Shown in pieces: positions 52,120 through 62,829 of a DNA stretch of 64,000 bases. This DNA is from Sepiola atlantica (taxonomy: Eukaryota > Mollusca > Cephalopoda > Sepiida > Sepiolidae), in assembly GCA_963556195.1 (NCBI GenBank), contig OY744525.1, positions 76,441,344-76,505,343 of the forward strand, given 5' to 3'. Both the position numbers and the translations under genes were made by a program. Numbering within the stretch: the first letter of the stretch is position 1; each line of letters starts with the position of its first letter. Below the pieces are notes generated by a model. That model had not been told where the DNA came from. It was given only the letters and a program-made list of their open reading frames with translations, and ran no database searches.

Positions 52120-52488
52120 AAATAAGGTTAATACACTCTTCAGTAAAGCTGTATTGAGAGATGTAATTTTTCCGATTGTAGCTATTACTTGCATAGACGA
52201 CTACTGCAGCGAGTGTTAACGTAATCAGAAAATTAATATGGAACTGTGTTTATGTTAAATACTATGGCAATTGACAATCTCGTTAAATGGTGTTTTGATA
52301 ATATATGCCTTCTGGTGATTTTCCAAATTAATTATTTTCACTTTAAAATTGATCAGCCAAAATATAATGAAATTGCATTTGGTAAATAACAAAAACAATT
52401 ATTTAAAATTTTATTCAACCATTTATTGGATTCGAGATTTTCTTTTCCAGAATTTATCAGTTGAAATATTATGGTTCATTAGAAATGC
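52120..52488. other. Non-coding, nothing recognised
   Basis: No supportable gene. Confidence 0.4.
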
Positions 52489-52489
52489 C

Positions 52490-52615
52490 GTTGAGTATTA
52501 ATGTTATTCCTATTTATTATCGCCTGTAATAAGAATTGAACCTTCAACTTCTGGAAGACTAATTAGAACTAATCGTTAATGAACGCTTTACCTGTATACT
52601 ATGTATTAATATAGA
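52490..52615 (-). mobile_element. SINE S1, head fragment
   Basis: Inverse of the S1 head: 'acaggcgataataaatagg' and 'gaaggttcaattcttattac' on the minus strand. Only about 125 bp remain. Confidence 0.65.
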
Positions 52616-52663
52616 CTATTTTAGCATGATTTTTGGGAGCCTTAGACCTAATATGTTTAAATG

Positions 52664-52668
<5 letters not shown>

Positions 52669-52706
<38 letters not shown>
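52669..52706. repeat. (TA)n microsatellite
   Basis: About 19 TA units; lies about 60 bp left of a foldback. Confidence 0.97.
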
Positions 52707-52710
<4 letters not shown>

Positions 52711-52765
52711 ATTAGTTGAAAAAAATCCAATAAAGTGTTCGATCATAAGTTGTACAAAAGCTAAC

Positions 52766-52966
52766 ATAAAATATTTTATTTAAAAAATATACATTACAGT
52801 GTCTGATTCCCCATTTTTCCGAACTCTGACAGCTGAATGGGGCTGAAGATTAAGTCTGACAATAATAAGACGGTTTCTCTCCAGAAACCGTATGCCCAGA
52901 CTGATGAAACCCTGGTACATCAAATAGACACTGTAATGTATAGTTTTTAAATAAAATACTTATACA
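52766..52966. repeat. Foldback element with internal 9-bp hairpin
   Basis: Arms 52766-52806 and 52924-52966 are complementary ('taaaaaatatacattacagt' against 'actgtaatgtatagttttta'). In the centre 'acggtttct' (52870-52878) and 'agaaaccgt' (52883-52891) form a perfect stem with loop ctcc. No coding capacity. Confidence 0.82.
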
Positions 52967-53297
52967 TATATATTTCACTGGTGTTCTAATCTACTGTATA
53001 ATTATTGGTTCTTATACTGGACAATATCTCAACTTCAACTCCTACTATCCATACAATATAAAGAAAAGAATCATTCGTTGACTACAACATCAAGCACGGG
53101 AGAGATATGCCGCCAATTAAAAGTAAGGTTATTAGAACATTGAAAAGCCGTAATATGTAGAGACATTCAAACGTCAGGTATGCCTGACCACATGGAGGGA
53201 AAAGGGAAACCAATTGCTTATGTGGGACAAAGTAAAACTTATAGACAAAAGAATGGTGAAGAGTAAGACGTCTTAAAGAAACAGTGCATATGTTGGG

Positions 53298-53309
53298 CGA
53301 CAATATAAT
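53298..53309 (+). repeat. Target-site duplication (left) of SINE S2
   Basis: 'cgacaatataat' here and at 53536-53547, identical over 12 bp. Confidence 0.92.
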
Positions 53310-53535
53310 CTTCTTCTTTTGTGTGAATCAGATGATTCTGGTGTTGGAATTAGTTTCCCCGATGTTTTTCTAGTTAGAAATCTTTCTGGAAAGACATCGG
53401 GTATTTACAGGGAGGACCACAAGAAGGTTGCCAACAACCCTAAGTGAAAGTAGTACTGTGGAACCGACTGGATTCGAACATGGAACACCCAGGTCTTCAG
53501 TCCGTGTCGTTATCCACTTAACCACCGTCACCTCC
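53310..53535 (-). mobile_element. tRNA-derived SINE S2 with intact 12-bp target duplications
   Basis: The minus strand starts 'gggaggtgacggtggttaag', giving an A box 'tggttaagtggataacg' and a canonical B box 'ggttcgaatcc'-type sequence ('catgttcgaatccagtcggt'), about 75 nt from start to the end of the tRNA-like part. The body 'ccacagtactactttcactt' and 'gttggcaaccttcttgtgg' follows, with an (AAG)3 tail. Perfect 12-bp direct repeats at both ends make this the best-preserved retroposon in the window. A shorter relative is at 6991-7164. Confidence 0.93.
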
Positions 53536-53547
53536 CGACAATATAAT
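53536..53547 (+). repeat. Target-site duplication (right) of SINE S2
   Basis: Exact copy of 53298-53309. Confidence 0.92.
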
Positions 53548-53621
53548 AATAAGTAGTAATACTACACATCTAGATAACATTAGGTTCAAGACTTCCGAAA
53601 TTCATACTAGAATTGTCCACA

Positions 53622-53905
53622 TGGTCACATGACATAACAGCTAAAGGCGTTGGTTAACATTCAGTTCTAAGTGATAATCTTCTGGAGGTTGAAGGTTCAA
53701 TCCTTATTACAGGTGATAATAAGTAAGAATAACATAAAATTAACACTTCTATCCTCGATGATTAAATAAAGAGTTCAGTTGAAAGTTTTGTTTCAAGTTC
53801 GACTATTTGTTGCTCAAGTTCAAAAAGATGCACCTGAAGAAGGTTGGAGGTTACCAAAACGTTGTGAATAGTAGTCCGAATAATCCAAATGATACGAATT
53901 ATTGA
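53622..53905 (+). mobile_element. SINE S1 copy
   Basis: Head 'cagctaaaggcgttggttaa' and B-box-like 'gaaggttcaatccttattac', body 'aattaacacttctatcc', 'ttaaataaagagttcagttg', and the 3' module 'cacctgaagaaggttggagg' plus 'ccaaaacgttgtgaat', ending 'gtagtccgaataatccaaat'. About 40 bp in the middle are deleted relative to 58915-59250. Confidence 0.8.
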
Positions 53906-54058
53906 TCATCATCTAAATAATTCCAAAATATAATATCAGAGATTTTTTCAAATTTTTATGGAAATTTAGACATTTATTCACTGAATTATATATTTTATAA
54001 GAAATAAAAGCTATACAAGTTTACATTATAGCCACGTTCGTTACCTTATGGTACCCAT

Positions 54059-54375
54059 GGCTGACAATCTTGATTCAACTATTTCAGTAAACGAGTTACA
54101 GGAACAGCTAAAAAAGTAACAATATGAAACGAACAGAAAATTATGCTCGGATATGCTCAGATGGTCAGGCTACAATAAACCATGTGAAAAGAATGTGGAA
54201 GGAAGCCAAAGAAAAATATAAAAATGGATGTGGAATAAACAGGTCTGGTCGACACATACTTGACCAAATGTATTATGTAGAAGCAGAAATTTGGGATCAA
54301 CACCTTCGTCTCCATTCTATCATAGATATTTACCTTATATCCTATCATACGGCTTTCATTACTGACTCTAACTAA
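54059..54375 (+). pseudogene. Possible Myb/SANT-like (MADF-type) DNA-binding fragment
   Basis: The frame from 54124 contains 'KRMWKEAKEKYKNGCGINRS', then GR, a spacing of Trp, Tyr and Ser-Gly that resembles the third helix and tail of Myb/SANT-like or MADF domains found in PIF/Harbinger-type transposon proteins and their host relatives. A second frame just upstream begins 'MADNLDSTISVNELQEQLKK' and ends in a stop at 54117, so a frameshift may separate two halves. The assignment rests on a short motif only. Confidence 0.3.
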
Positions 54376-54584
54376 TATCTACTAATTAATAAGATAAATA
54401 AAATAACTAGTAATTATGAAAAAAATGCAACAATATAACTAAAGCCGTAATTTACTTACAGTGAAATAGGTTTCAACATTACTCCCAAACAACTTATTCG
54501 GTCTTAAAATGATGTTTTAAAAATAAAAGCATTAAATAAGTTAGATATAGCAAGTTGAATCTGTGAATGAAATGACGCCATTAA

Positions 54585-54587
<3 letters not shown>

Positions 54588-54636
<49 letters not shown>
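54588..54636. repeat. (TA)n microsatellite
   Basis: About 24 TA units. Confidence 0.97.
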
Positions 54637-54639
<3 letters not shown>

Positions 54640-57110
54640 ACAATAATATTTAACACAATATTAAAGGAGATAACTCTAAATTCATAATATGCAACCAAGA
54701 GAGATAACTCCATCACCCAACCCCCTTTATTTAAAAAATAAAAAGAAGGGGGTGGAGGAGTGTTTTTTGTTTTTGTCAATTTCGTTTCGTTTTATGATCG
54801 TTACTTTTTAACTGTTTCCATAACTTGTTTATGGAAATAATCCTAAAGGAGTTAGCGTTCTAAATAAATAGACATATTTATCTTAGTACTTATTTTCACT
54901 TCCTCCTCACTCGCGATGAAAATGTTATTTAAAATTTAAGTGTGATAGACCGACGGAGCTTCTTCAAGAGATGCATGGACGCAGAAAAGCAGATTGTTCA
55001 TCAAAAAGTGTAGCCATCTTTTTTATTTTCTTCCTAATAGCAAAGTCGGTCTCAAATGGGTCAACACAGTTACATGTTACATTTTCTACATGCATTTTTT
55101 TCGTTCCTTAACTATTTCTCTCCACCATTTTTATCTCTTTTTTCTTAGGAAAATTAAAAAAGAAATGACTTTGATTTCGACTTTCACATATGCTATGTGT
55201 ATTAAAGCCTTTCAAATGCATGTATGTGCGAATTCGCTGCGACTGCTGATATCTATTAATTAGGAAAATGTGATAGATTGTTTTGAACAGTAATCCTTTT
55301 TTGCAACTCGGTGCCTTGAAGCTTCAGATTTGTGGTGGTTATTGAAAAGATAAAAATATGATTGACTTGCTTACTTTCAGCTTTCATAATCTAAAAGTAA
55401 AAGGGGAAATTGTGTGAAAAATCGTATAGGATTTAAATCTTATACAGTATTATAGAACAAATAGAAGGGACACAAACAAATAACACATGCATTCTAAAAC
55501 TACATAAATACAAATGAATTGTTTTGAATCTAGCAACAGGATGTAGAAAGTAAAGTTAACAGGAAAAATAAATGCTGAAGGAAAGAAATACTTGATTTTA
55601 ATCTAAAAAAAAACGGATTAAAAAAGTTAACGAAAGAAAAAAATCGGATGAAATGATAGTGAACACTTACCTATTGTATTACGACCAAATAGATCGATAA
55701 ATAATGAAAATCACTTTTATGACATAACCGTATTTTTATTTTTATGTCAGTATTGAAAAATGTCTCCATATTACCAGTCCTCTAGGCCAGAATAAGTATT
55801 TTTTTAAACACATTGAAGCGAATTACGTTATTTTATTGCAAAAAATCTGCTACAACGATAACAAATAAAAATTGCTTCGTTAGAATCAAATATTGATTTG
55901 CCAGATCAAATGACTGACTTAATTGTATATATTAGATACACACACATATATATAGTCTTCAAAATCCTATTTTTTTATGATTGTGAAACTAAAATCACTG
56001 TGTCCCCTCTCTCTATATATATCTATGTTTATCTTGTGATATGAAACTGTGTGTCTCTATGCAAAAAAAGACAACTCTTTCACTAACTATGTTTCATTTT
56101 TTTCTCTTAAATATGATTGTGAATCTGAAAGTATTCATTACATTTTAGTTGATAATTCAATTGTTAAAATAAAGTATAAAATAATCTGCGTATGTTACTT
56201 TTTTTTTGTATTTAAACTTTGCCGTAAAAAAATGGTGTCAAATAAAAAATATATCCTGTAAATTTCTTTCTCCGTGTTTTTATCTTTTTTTGTTTTTAAA
56301 TATGATGTTGAAACGGAAATGTATTCATTACATTTTAATTTGTAATAAATGTTTTTAAATCAAGTATTAGTTGAACAAATGCTTTTTTGTATTCATAAGC
56401 ATTTTGAATTAACGATAAAGTAATCAATTGTTTTTATGCGTATTTACACAAATACATGCAACTTCATGTCGAGCAAGTAGAAGAAAAAATCAAAGTCAAG
56501 ATTAGCGTGATTTTAGGCTGTTGTCTTTATCCCCCTTCGCGATATTAAGTGTTAATACATTTAATGAAATAAATAGGTAGACATGCATGATTTTTTATTT
56601 TATTTATTTGGTTATTAAATATTAAAGATTATACTTTAAAAAAATATTTTGTTAAATTAAGATGAATGTATGCAACCCACCGGCATTATTTATGCATAGA
56701 TTTTTACTATTTCTAGCCGAGAATGGTATGAAGTTGTGAAAAAATAATGTTTTAATTTGTGTTTGAATTTAATTGTTAAAACGTATTGGTAATGTAAATA
56801 AAGTAAAAGATGTGAATAAATACGTACCCAGTGATTCTAGAGACAATTTTTAACTTTCCATTTGTAACAAATGCAGCGTTTTCATTGGATAGTCAACAGG
56901 AATTATTATTTAGTGAAAATAAATGGTAAATGTTTGTTACTGAAAGAATTATCGAGTCAGATAGAATATGTAATCGATGAAATTGATTAGAATTTCTTTA
57001 TTTCCCATCCAAATCACTGGCTAGGCAAAATCAAATATAGATGTGTCAGATGCAATGCTATTTAGGTCTAACTTCGAGAATTCAACTTACTTTTCTTTAT
57101 ATATTAGATA
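54640..57110. other. Long AT-rich non-coding stretch
   Basis: About 2.5 kb with no supportable gene. A weak duplication is visible at 56085-56170 and 56295-56345 ('aatatgatt/gtt...gaa.c.gaaa.gtattcattacattttaatt'). Open frames of 70-89 codons are AT-driven. Confidence 0.5.
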
Positions 57111-57111
57111 T

Positions 57112-57252
57112 ATAAAATATAGTCATCCACAGACAGCTGTTTCATCATTTCACAACTAATCAGTATGGCTAAACGTAGCAAGCGCATCAACCCTGAGATT
57201 CGAAACCAGGGCACTATTCACTACCAACTGAGCTAGCGAACCTGTTATTGTG
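57112..57252 (-). mobile_element. tRNA-Lys-like SINE (S3), copy 1
   Basis: On the minus strand the head reads 'tcgctagctcagttggtag', an excellent A box, then 'ccctggtttcgaatctcagg' with the B box, and a tail 'cttgctacgtttagccatac', 'gattagttgtgaaatgatga' and 'agctgtctgtggatgac'. The sequence 'gctagctcagttggtag' is that of tRNA-Lys-type genes. An octopus SINE of tRNA-Lys origin (OK) is established, so this may be a member. The aminoacyl stem does not close well, so it is not a working tRNA gene. Confidence 0.8.
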
Positions 57253-57422
57253 AGTAGAAGAAATTATATTGTTTTTAGATAAATTTTATTGATTTGTTTA
57301 CATTCTACAATACTGATAATCAAGAAGATTCAATTCTTTTTACGGAAAAATATTATTATTATATTTATTACTCTAAGTGCAAACCATTATTTCCAACACA
57401 AGTGTGCTCCACTTATAGGGGA

Positions 57423-57424
<2 letters not shown>

Positions 57425-57499
<75 letters not shown>
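57425..57499. repeat. (TA)n(GT)n compound microsatellite
   Basis: About 20 TA then 17 GT units. Confidence 0.97.
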
Positions 57500-57500
<1 letters not shown>

Positions 57501-57502
57501 AG

Positions 57503-57612
57503 TATAGTCATCCACAAACAGTTGTTTCATTGTTTCACAACTCATCTGTGTGACTAGACATAGCAAGTGCATTAACCCAACCAATGGTGTCTCATTCTCT
57601 ACGAACTGAGTA
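57503..57612 (-). mobile_element. SINE S3, copy 2
   Basis: Repeats the S3 tail ('tagtcatccacaaacagttg', 'tttcacaactcat') and a decayed head, about 390 bp from copy 1 in the same orientation. The A and B boxes are degraded. Confidence 0.75.
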
Positions 57613-57614
57613 AA

Positions 57615-58235
57615 TCTGCTTACATCAATAATCTGCAAACATTTACACACAAATATATGGGAATATATATCTGTATCTATTGTATATTTATATACAAAAT
57701 TGTTATACACGCTATATGTTGGTATGACTTGACATGTCTTTTTTTTGCATCTTCTCTTTATTGTGTCATCATATATAATGTATAACATTTTTGCATATAA
57801 ATACACAACGTACACACAAATACACATATATGTATAATCCCATATATTCGTGTATGAATGTATATGTATGGATGTAAGCAGATTTACACACACACACATA
57901 TATATATATCCGTTTACATATAAAATGTCCATGATTATCTAGGATGATAATCCTTGCTTTGAAAGCTAAAAGAATTGCCCTCCTGGCACTCGTAAGTGCA
58001 AAGGTTGTTCGCCTTTAGCAAACGCATCTTTATTTCCAGTTAACAGCGGTATGTGCGGTCACCGAGCGAGCATATGTGTCTTGCGGGCATTCTTTACATC
58101 CCCCTGTAGACACGGCCATGGCAACACTTGCATTCTCCCCTCACCTACCGCCGTTCTTCTAGGAATCAGCATACATGCACCTCCCAACCACACCGAACTT
58201 CTACTTTAACCTCAACTTGCATGCAATCACATATA
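57615..58235. other. Non-coding, with a GC-richer patch
   Basis: 57940-58230 is less AT-rich than average ('gccctcctggcactcgtaag', 'gcggtcaccgagcgagc'), but no conserved frame or RNA is recognised. Confidence 0.4.
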
Positions 58236-58239
58236 AGAC

Positions 58240-58240
58240 T

Positions 58241-58289
<49 letters not shown>

Positions 58290-58302
58290 AGAGAGAGAGA
58301 GA
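58240..58302. repeat. (AC)n(TA)n(GA)n compound microsatellite
   Basis: Three dinucleotide runs in series. Confidence 0.95.
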
Positions 58303-58679
58303 TGTATGAACTTGTAGTGTCATTAAAGGTAAACTCAAAAACGCTGCAGGTGATCCACAGTCACATATCTACTGTAATTCCTTTGAACTCGTCCTGCTCG
58401 CTCTTTCGATTAGACAAGCCTGGCATGACAAAGATGAGGAGATCACATGACGTCGAACCGACCAGCCAATCAGATCTATAGACTATTACAAAGTCACTAT
58501 TGCAAAGAAATGAAAATATATTTCATTTAATCGAAGTACAAGAGGGATTATGTTATTATAATGGAGATTGTTCATGTGTTAGTTAGTGCAACCATTATCA
58601 TCTGTTACTCCCTATTCAAAAGCATGGATTTTCTCAGATAGAAAATTTAAGTTTTGGAATTATTTTAGATGGGGATTGA

Positions 58680-58905
58680 TAATATGTATTATTTGGATTA
58701 TTCAGAGTACTATTCTCATCTTGGTTGTTATATTTACAACGTTTTGGCCGATGTAACCTTTTTTTGAAGTTAGGAATCTTTATGTTGAACCTATACGGAA
58801 TTTCAAACTAAACCTTTTATTTCGTCCATGGAGGTAGATTATTCTCATTCCATCAGCCATGACAGGTTAAAAGTGTTAATTATTACATTATCGCCCGTAG
58901 TAAGG
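58680..58905 (-). mobile_element. SINE S1, 3' half, head-to-head partner
   Basis: Inverse of the S1 3' half: 'tcacaacgttttggc'-type motif at 58735 ('atttacaacgttttggccga'), then 'ttctcattccatcagccatg' and 'gttaattattacattatcgc'. It meets the plus-strand S1 copy at about 58910, giving a large palindrome. Confidence 0.8.
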
Positions 58906-58914
58906 ATACAATCT

Positions 58915-59250
58915 GAATTTGTAATGCAACGGATAAAGGCGTTAATTAATAATCAATTCTAAATGACACTCTTCTGGAGGTTGAAGATTCAAGCTTCACT
59001 ACAGGCGATAATAACTAAGAATAAGATAATAATTAACACTTCTACCAAGTCATGGCTAATGTAACGTGAACAATCAACACACATGGATTAAATTAAGGGT
59101 TCTGTTCGAAATTCCATATAGGTTTCCGAGTTCGACATAAAGATTTCAAAGTTCGAAAAGATACACTTGAAGAAGGTCGGAGATAACATCGGCCGAAACG
59201 TTGTGAAAATAAAAACCAAGATGAGAATAGTAGTCTGAATAATACAAATT
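58915..59250 (+). mobile_element. SINE S1, most complete copy
   Basis: Head 'gcaacggataaaggcgttaa' and B-box-like 'gaagattcaagcttcactac', body 'aattaacacttctaccaagt', 'catggctaatgtaac', 'ttaaattaagggttctgttc', 'ggtttccgagttcgacataa' and the 3' module 'cacttgaagaaggtcggag', 'ggccgaaacgttgtgaaaat', 'gtagtctgaataatacaaat'. With the preceding copy it can fold into a 230-bp-arm hairpin. Confidence 0.82.
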
Positions 59251-59639
59251 AGAACATTTCAGTAATTTGATATCTCTAAATTTTTATTTTAGTATCATTT
59301 TCCATATTTCAAGGAGGTAATATTTGTTCATGTTTTATCAATGTATTTTTTAATCATTGTATTACAACATAAAATATGTTAACTATACCTCAGAAGAAAT
59401 GACAAATTTCAAGAGAAAAATTCTCCCCTCTGTAAAATATAGCTACATTCACGTCAAGCAAAGATATTATGAATAAGTTGACAAGGAACAAAAATGAAAA
59501 AGAAAAAAAACAACTTAGGCAGAAATGAAAGCGAAATAAAAATATTGTGTAATTGACTCAAGTTTAGCTAGTCGATATTATTTTTGATTAGTCATGAATA
59601 AAAGAAGACGGAGAAGCTTTTAACCTCACACTCAGATAA

Positions 59640-59935
59640 AAAAAATCTGAGGTGGGGGTTAAGGTCCAGTGAGTGTGAAGCCCATTCATTATTCAGGATC
59701 ACACCTCCTACTGTTGAGATGGTCACTAAAACGTCCCCCAATAGTGCTGAATGGCACTAAAACAAAGACTGTTGGACATTCATGACTAAAACTTGGTGGA
59801 CAAGTCAGGCATGGACTGAGGTTTATTTATACCAAATATGGTTGGATTGCAGAAAAGATTGTGAATTTTATTAACAATTCCATGGGTGGCATTTTCTTGG
59901 GGGGAGTCACCCTGTGCATATATTTATATATGTAT
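59640..59935 (+). mobile_element. R6 element, short copy
   Basis: Shares with 35330-35870 'gtgtgaagc(c/t)cattca', 'ggatcacacctcctactg', 'aaaacaaagactgttg(g/a)aca', 'actgaaacttg(g/a)tgga'-type sequence and 'ggtggcattttcttgg', but lacks about 330 bp of the centre. Confidence 0.75.
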
Positions 59936-59964
59936 AAATATGTATATAAATATCTTTATCTTTA

Positions 59965-60535
59965 TAAAGTGAAATATGTTTATATATTTGTATATACAGG
60001 ATTCACTCATAAACTAATTAAGCGATCATGATAAATTTTGGAACACAGCTGCTCGGCGTATAGGGTCCAGATGTGGACTATATTTAGTTTAATTTAGTTT
60101 TATGCAAAGGGAATAAAAAATTTTGTGAAATTTTAACAATAGGTATTAGACATCAATTAATACTTATATCCCCAGATTTCAGTTTCTTTAGAGTATTTTA
60201 AGGGGCATATTATGGGCACAACCTCCTATTTGAAAATTTAAATATTATATTAGATTTGCATTAAATTTGGTCCGTACACATTAGACACCAATTAAGCAAG
60301 ATTTCCTGAATTTCAATTTTTTCTTAAAACCCCTTAAGCTTAAGCTTTAAATTTTAGACATTTTCTAGAATTAAAACTATGTAATGGATTTTGATCAAAA
60401 TTAAAATAAGGATTCTAGCTATAAGGTTTACTATCACTATATCTTCGCAAAGGGGCATACAACTGGTGCAAAACCGTTCCATTCAGGGAATTGACTTTAC
60501 CAGTACTGTGACGAGTATTCTTCTAATATATATAT
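59965..60535 (+). mobile_element. Dispersed repeat R4, copy C (uninterrupted)
   Basis: Reference copy of the family: 'caggattcactcataaacta', 'attttggaacacagctgctc', 'gttttatgcaaagggaataa', 'ttttaacaataggtattaga', 'agtattttaaggggcatatt', 'ttagatttgcattaaatttg', 'aaggattctagctataaggt' and 'gtgacgagtattcttctaat', ending at a (TA) tract. No coding capacity, no TIR; the TA ends suggest a Helitron-like or other non-autonomous element, unproven. Confidence 0.8.
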
Positions 60536-60559
60536 ATATCGTATAGGTTCATATATATA

Positions 60560-61165
60560 TATATATGAGAAAGTTTTTTTCATATATTACTCCCATCTAA
60601 TAATCAAAATGGGTTACTGTTATTCTAATCAATATTTCACATTAAAAAAGTTCATATTCTGTATATATACTGAAGATAGATGATTAAGAAAGAACCTTTT
60701 GACTGCCTAATTAGCATAACTATTTTTTACACCGTTCATAATTAATTAACATTTAGTATTATGGATTTGGAATTGCATTTGATTATGTTCGTTATTTATA
60801 TGAAATAGTTTCGTTCATATAAACAGTAATTACTTAAAGTTATTTAATAAATAAATCGAAAAAAATAATAAAACACTTTCAGTTTAAACAACCAACGCTC
60901 AGTCGCTCACGACTTTGAAGGTCGAGCGAGGCATAAGCTAGAATAGAAAAGGGATGGGAGAGAGAATGTGGCTGTCTCGCTAGCTTTCTCTTTGATCCCT
61001 TTCTTCACCCTCTTTTTTCAGTTGTTACATTTTGACTAAAAAAAAAAATAAATAAATAACTTAAGTTAATGCCTTTATTATAAAGTTTAACAACAAACTT
61101 ATTGTTTAATGTTTACAAAGACCTTATAACTATTCTGATTGACAAATTAAAACAATAGTTTACTA
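60560..61165. other. Non-coding, nothing recognised
   Basis: 60890-61020 is GC-richer and carries partial palindromes ('gctcacgactttgaaggtcg', 'agcgagg...ctcgct'); otherwise nothing. Confidence 0.4.
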
Positions 61166-61169
61166 GCAC

Positions 61170-61625
61170 TGTCTGAATTACGAAAAAATATTGATTCGTA
61201 TTTTGGTATGATTAAAGATTAACATCCTCCGCAAAATTATCCGCCATTCACCCCGAAAGTATTCTACCTGTTTTAGGCGATCACGTGTGAACACCCTGAA
61301 AAACTTCACGGACAGATGAAAAGAGAAAAAAAGTATTATTTTGGAATTTAAATGGGGGGGGGGGGGATTTTTTGTATATAAATATAATGTAAAATGATCC
61401 ATATTTTTCGGGACATTTTTAGGGCAGTTAATTAAATTCTTTTTTTTCTATGGGAGTTAAATCCGCTGCGTTGTTTTTAGGGGGGAGGGGGCTACGTTTT
61501 TAGGCGATTACATGTCATTTTATGAATTTACCACTCGGACTTATGGTTAGTATTAAAAACTTTTGGTAAATTCCCTAAAAGGATAGAATGGCCCGGAAAT
61601 TGAGATCATAGTACGTTTGATATAC

Positions 61626-61685
<60 letters not shown>

Positions 61686-62672
61686 AAGAAGTGAGGCTAC
61701 CGACATTTGTAAAAAAATCTTTTTTCAACCATTGTTATTTTATTATTTTATAATTTTGTGATTTTATAATGCGTTTCAAGCCTCGTGCGGCTCTCTTTAT
61801 ATATATATATATACAACTGATCACTCACTAAATTCTAAAATATTTGTTTTTCTTTATCGACGTTAACACGCAATTGCCTAAAAAAAGCAGAATGTCATTT
61901 TTTCGTGGAGGGGGATATATAAGAGGGTATTAATATGCAAATTTATCCATATCTAATTTTTTAAAATCTTATACATTTTTTTTTTAAGTATACGTCCCTT
62001 TGTATTTTTATTTTAAGCAATTAGTTTTAGTTGTGTTTACTTTTCCCGTGAAAATTGAATAACATTTTTAAAAATTACTTAACTAATTAAATACCTCATT
62101 TTTATGGTATTAATAAAAATATTAAAAGTTTGGATATTATTGTAGATGAACACACATCTCCTGATAAAATGAGATTCTATTTTTTAAGGCGATTACGTGT
62201 GAATACCCTACAAAACTGGCAGAAAGAGAAACAACAAAAAATATTTTAGAATTTAGCATGGGGGATTAGTTTTACAAATAAATTTAACGTAAAATGATCC
62301 TCCATTTTCGAGCCATTCTATTATTATTATTCTATTATTATGGCAGTTAACCATGTTTTGCCATTGGAGATGAATTCTGTACGTTATTGTTTTGAGGCAT
62401 TTGCGTGTGGTTTTACAACCTTGCCAGTCGAATTAGTGTTAAAAAATATATTAGTTAACTGCCCTAATAATTTAGAATGACCGTAAAAAGAAGTATCTCA
62501 TTTTTTAGGAAGGGGGGATGATTTAGCTGAGTGTTTTAATCTACACATTTACCAAAGTTTGTTGTTAAAATTTTTGAATTCTCTGAGTAAAATTATTTTT
62601 TTAATTAACGGCCTCCCATTCCAATTAATTGCTTCCCAGAGGGCGGGTAGGTTTTGCTAGTATATATATATA
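61170..62672. mobile_element. R5 nested inverted-repeat region, large copy
   Basis: Forms of the block 'ttttaggcgattacgtgtga' occur at 61271, 61497, 61866 (inverted), 62183 and 62391, and 'tatgggagttaaatccgctg', 'aaaatgatcc', 'gaatggcccgg' and 'ccagtcgaa' recur between them, as in the 40.2-kb copy. A (G)14 run lies at 61353-61366. The 3' end 'gttttgctagtatatatata' at 62655-62672 looks like a true element end. No protein is encoded. Confidence 0.7.
61628..61682. repeat. (TA)n microsatellite within R5
   Basis: About 27 TA units; a second short tract lies at 61797-61814. Confidence 0.97.
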
Positions 62673-62769
62673 GGTCAGAACAACATGGTACCGTCGGTTT
62701 CAAATCAAGAAGTGATCAATAAATGATTAAGCCTAATTGATTATATACAAATGAAAACAATAGATAGTC

Positions 62770-62825
62770 TGGTTTGATTTGATTCCTGGCATATCAACCC
62801 TTTATTGCCAAAACATAATACCTAT
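62770..62825 (+). repeat. S7 core, short copy
   Basis: 'cctggcatatcaacccttta' with 'ttgccaaaacataatacc'; the 'gggtcatttaatg' part is deleted. Confidence 0.6.
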
Positions 62826-62829
62826 TATA

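Noticed and set aside
57112..57252. Functional tRNA-Lys gene
   Set aside because: A and B boxes are good but the acceptor stem does not pair and a shared SINE tail follows; a degraded second copy lies nearby.
57498..57932. 144-codon minus-strand frame
   Set aside because: Spans a decayed SINE and TA/CA-rich sequence; Tyr/Ile/Val/Cys bias follows from the dinucleotide content and no motif is present.
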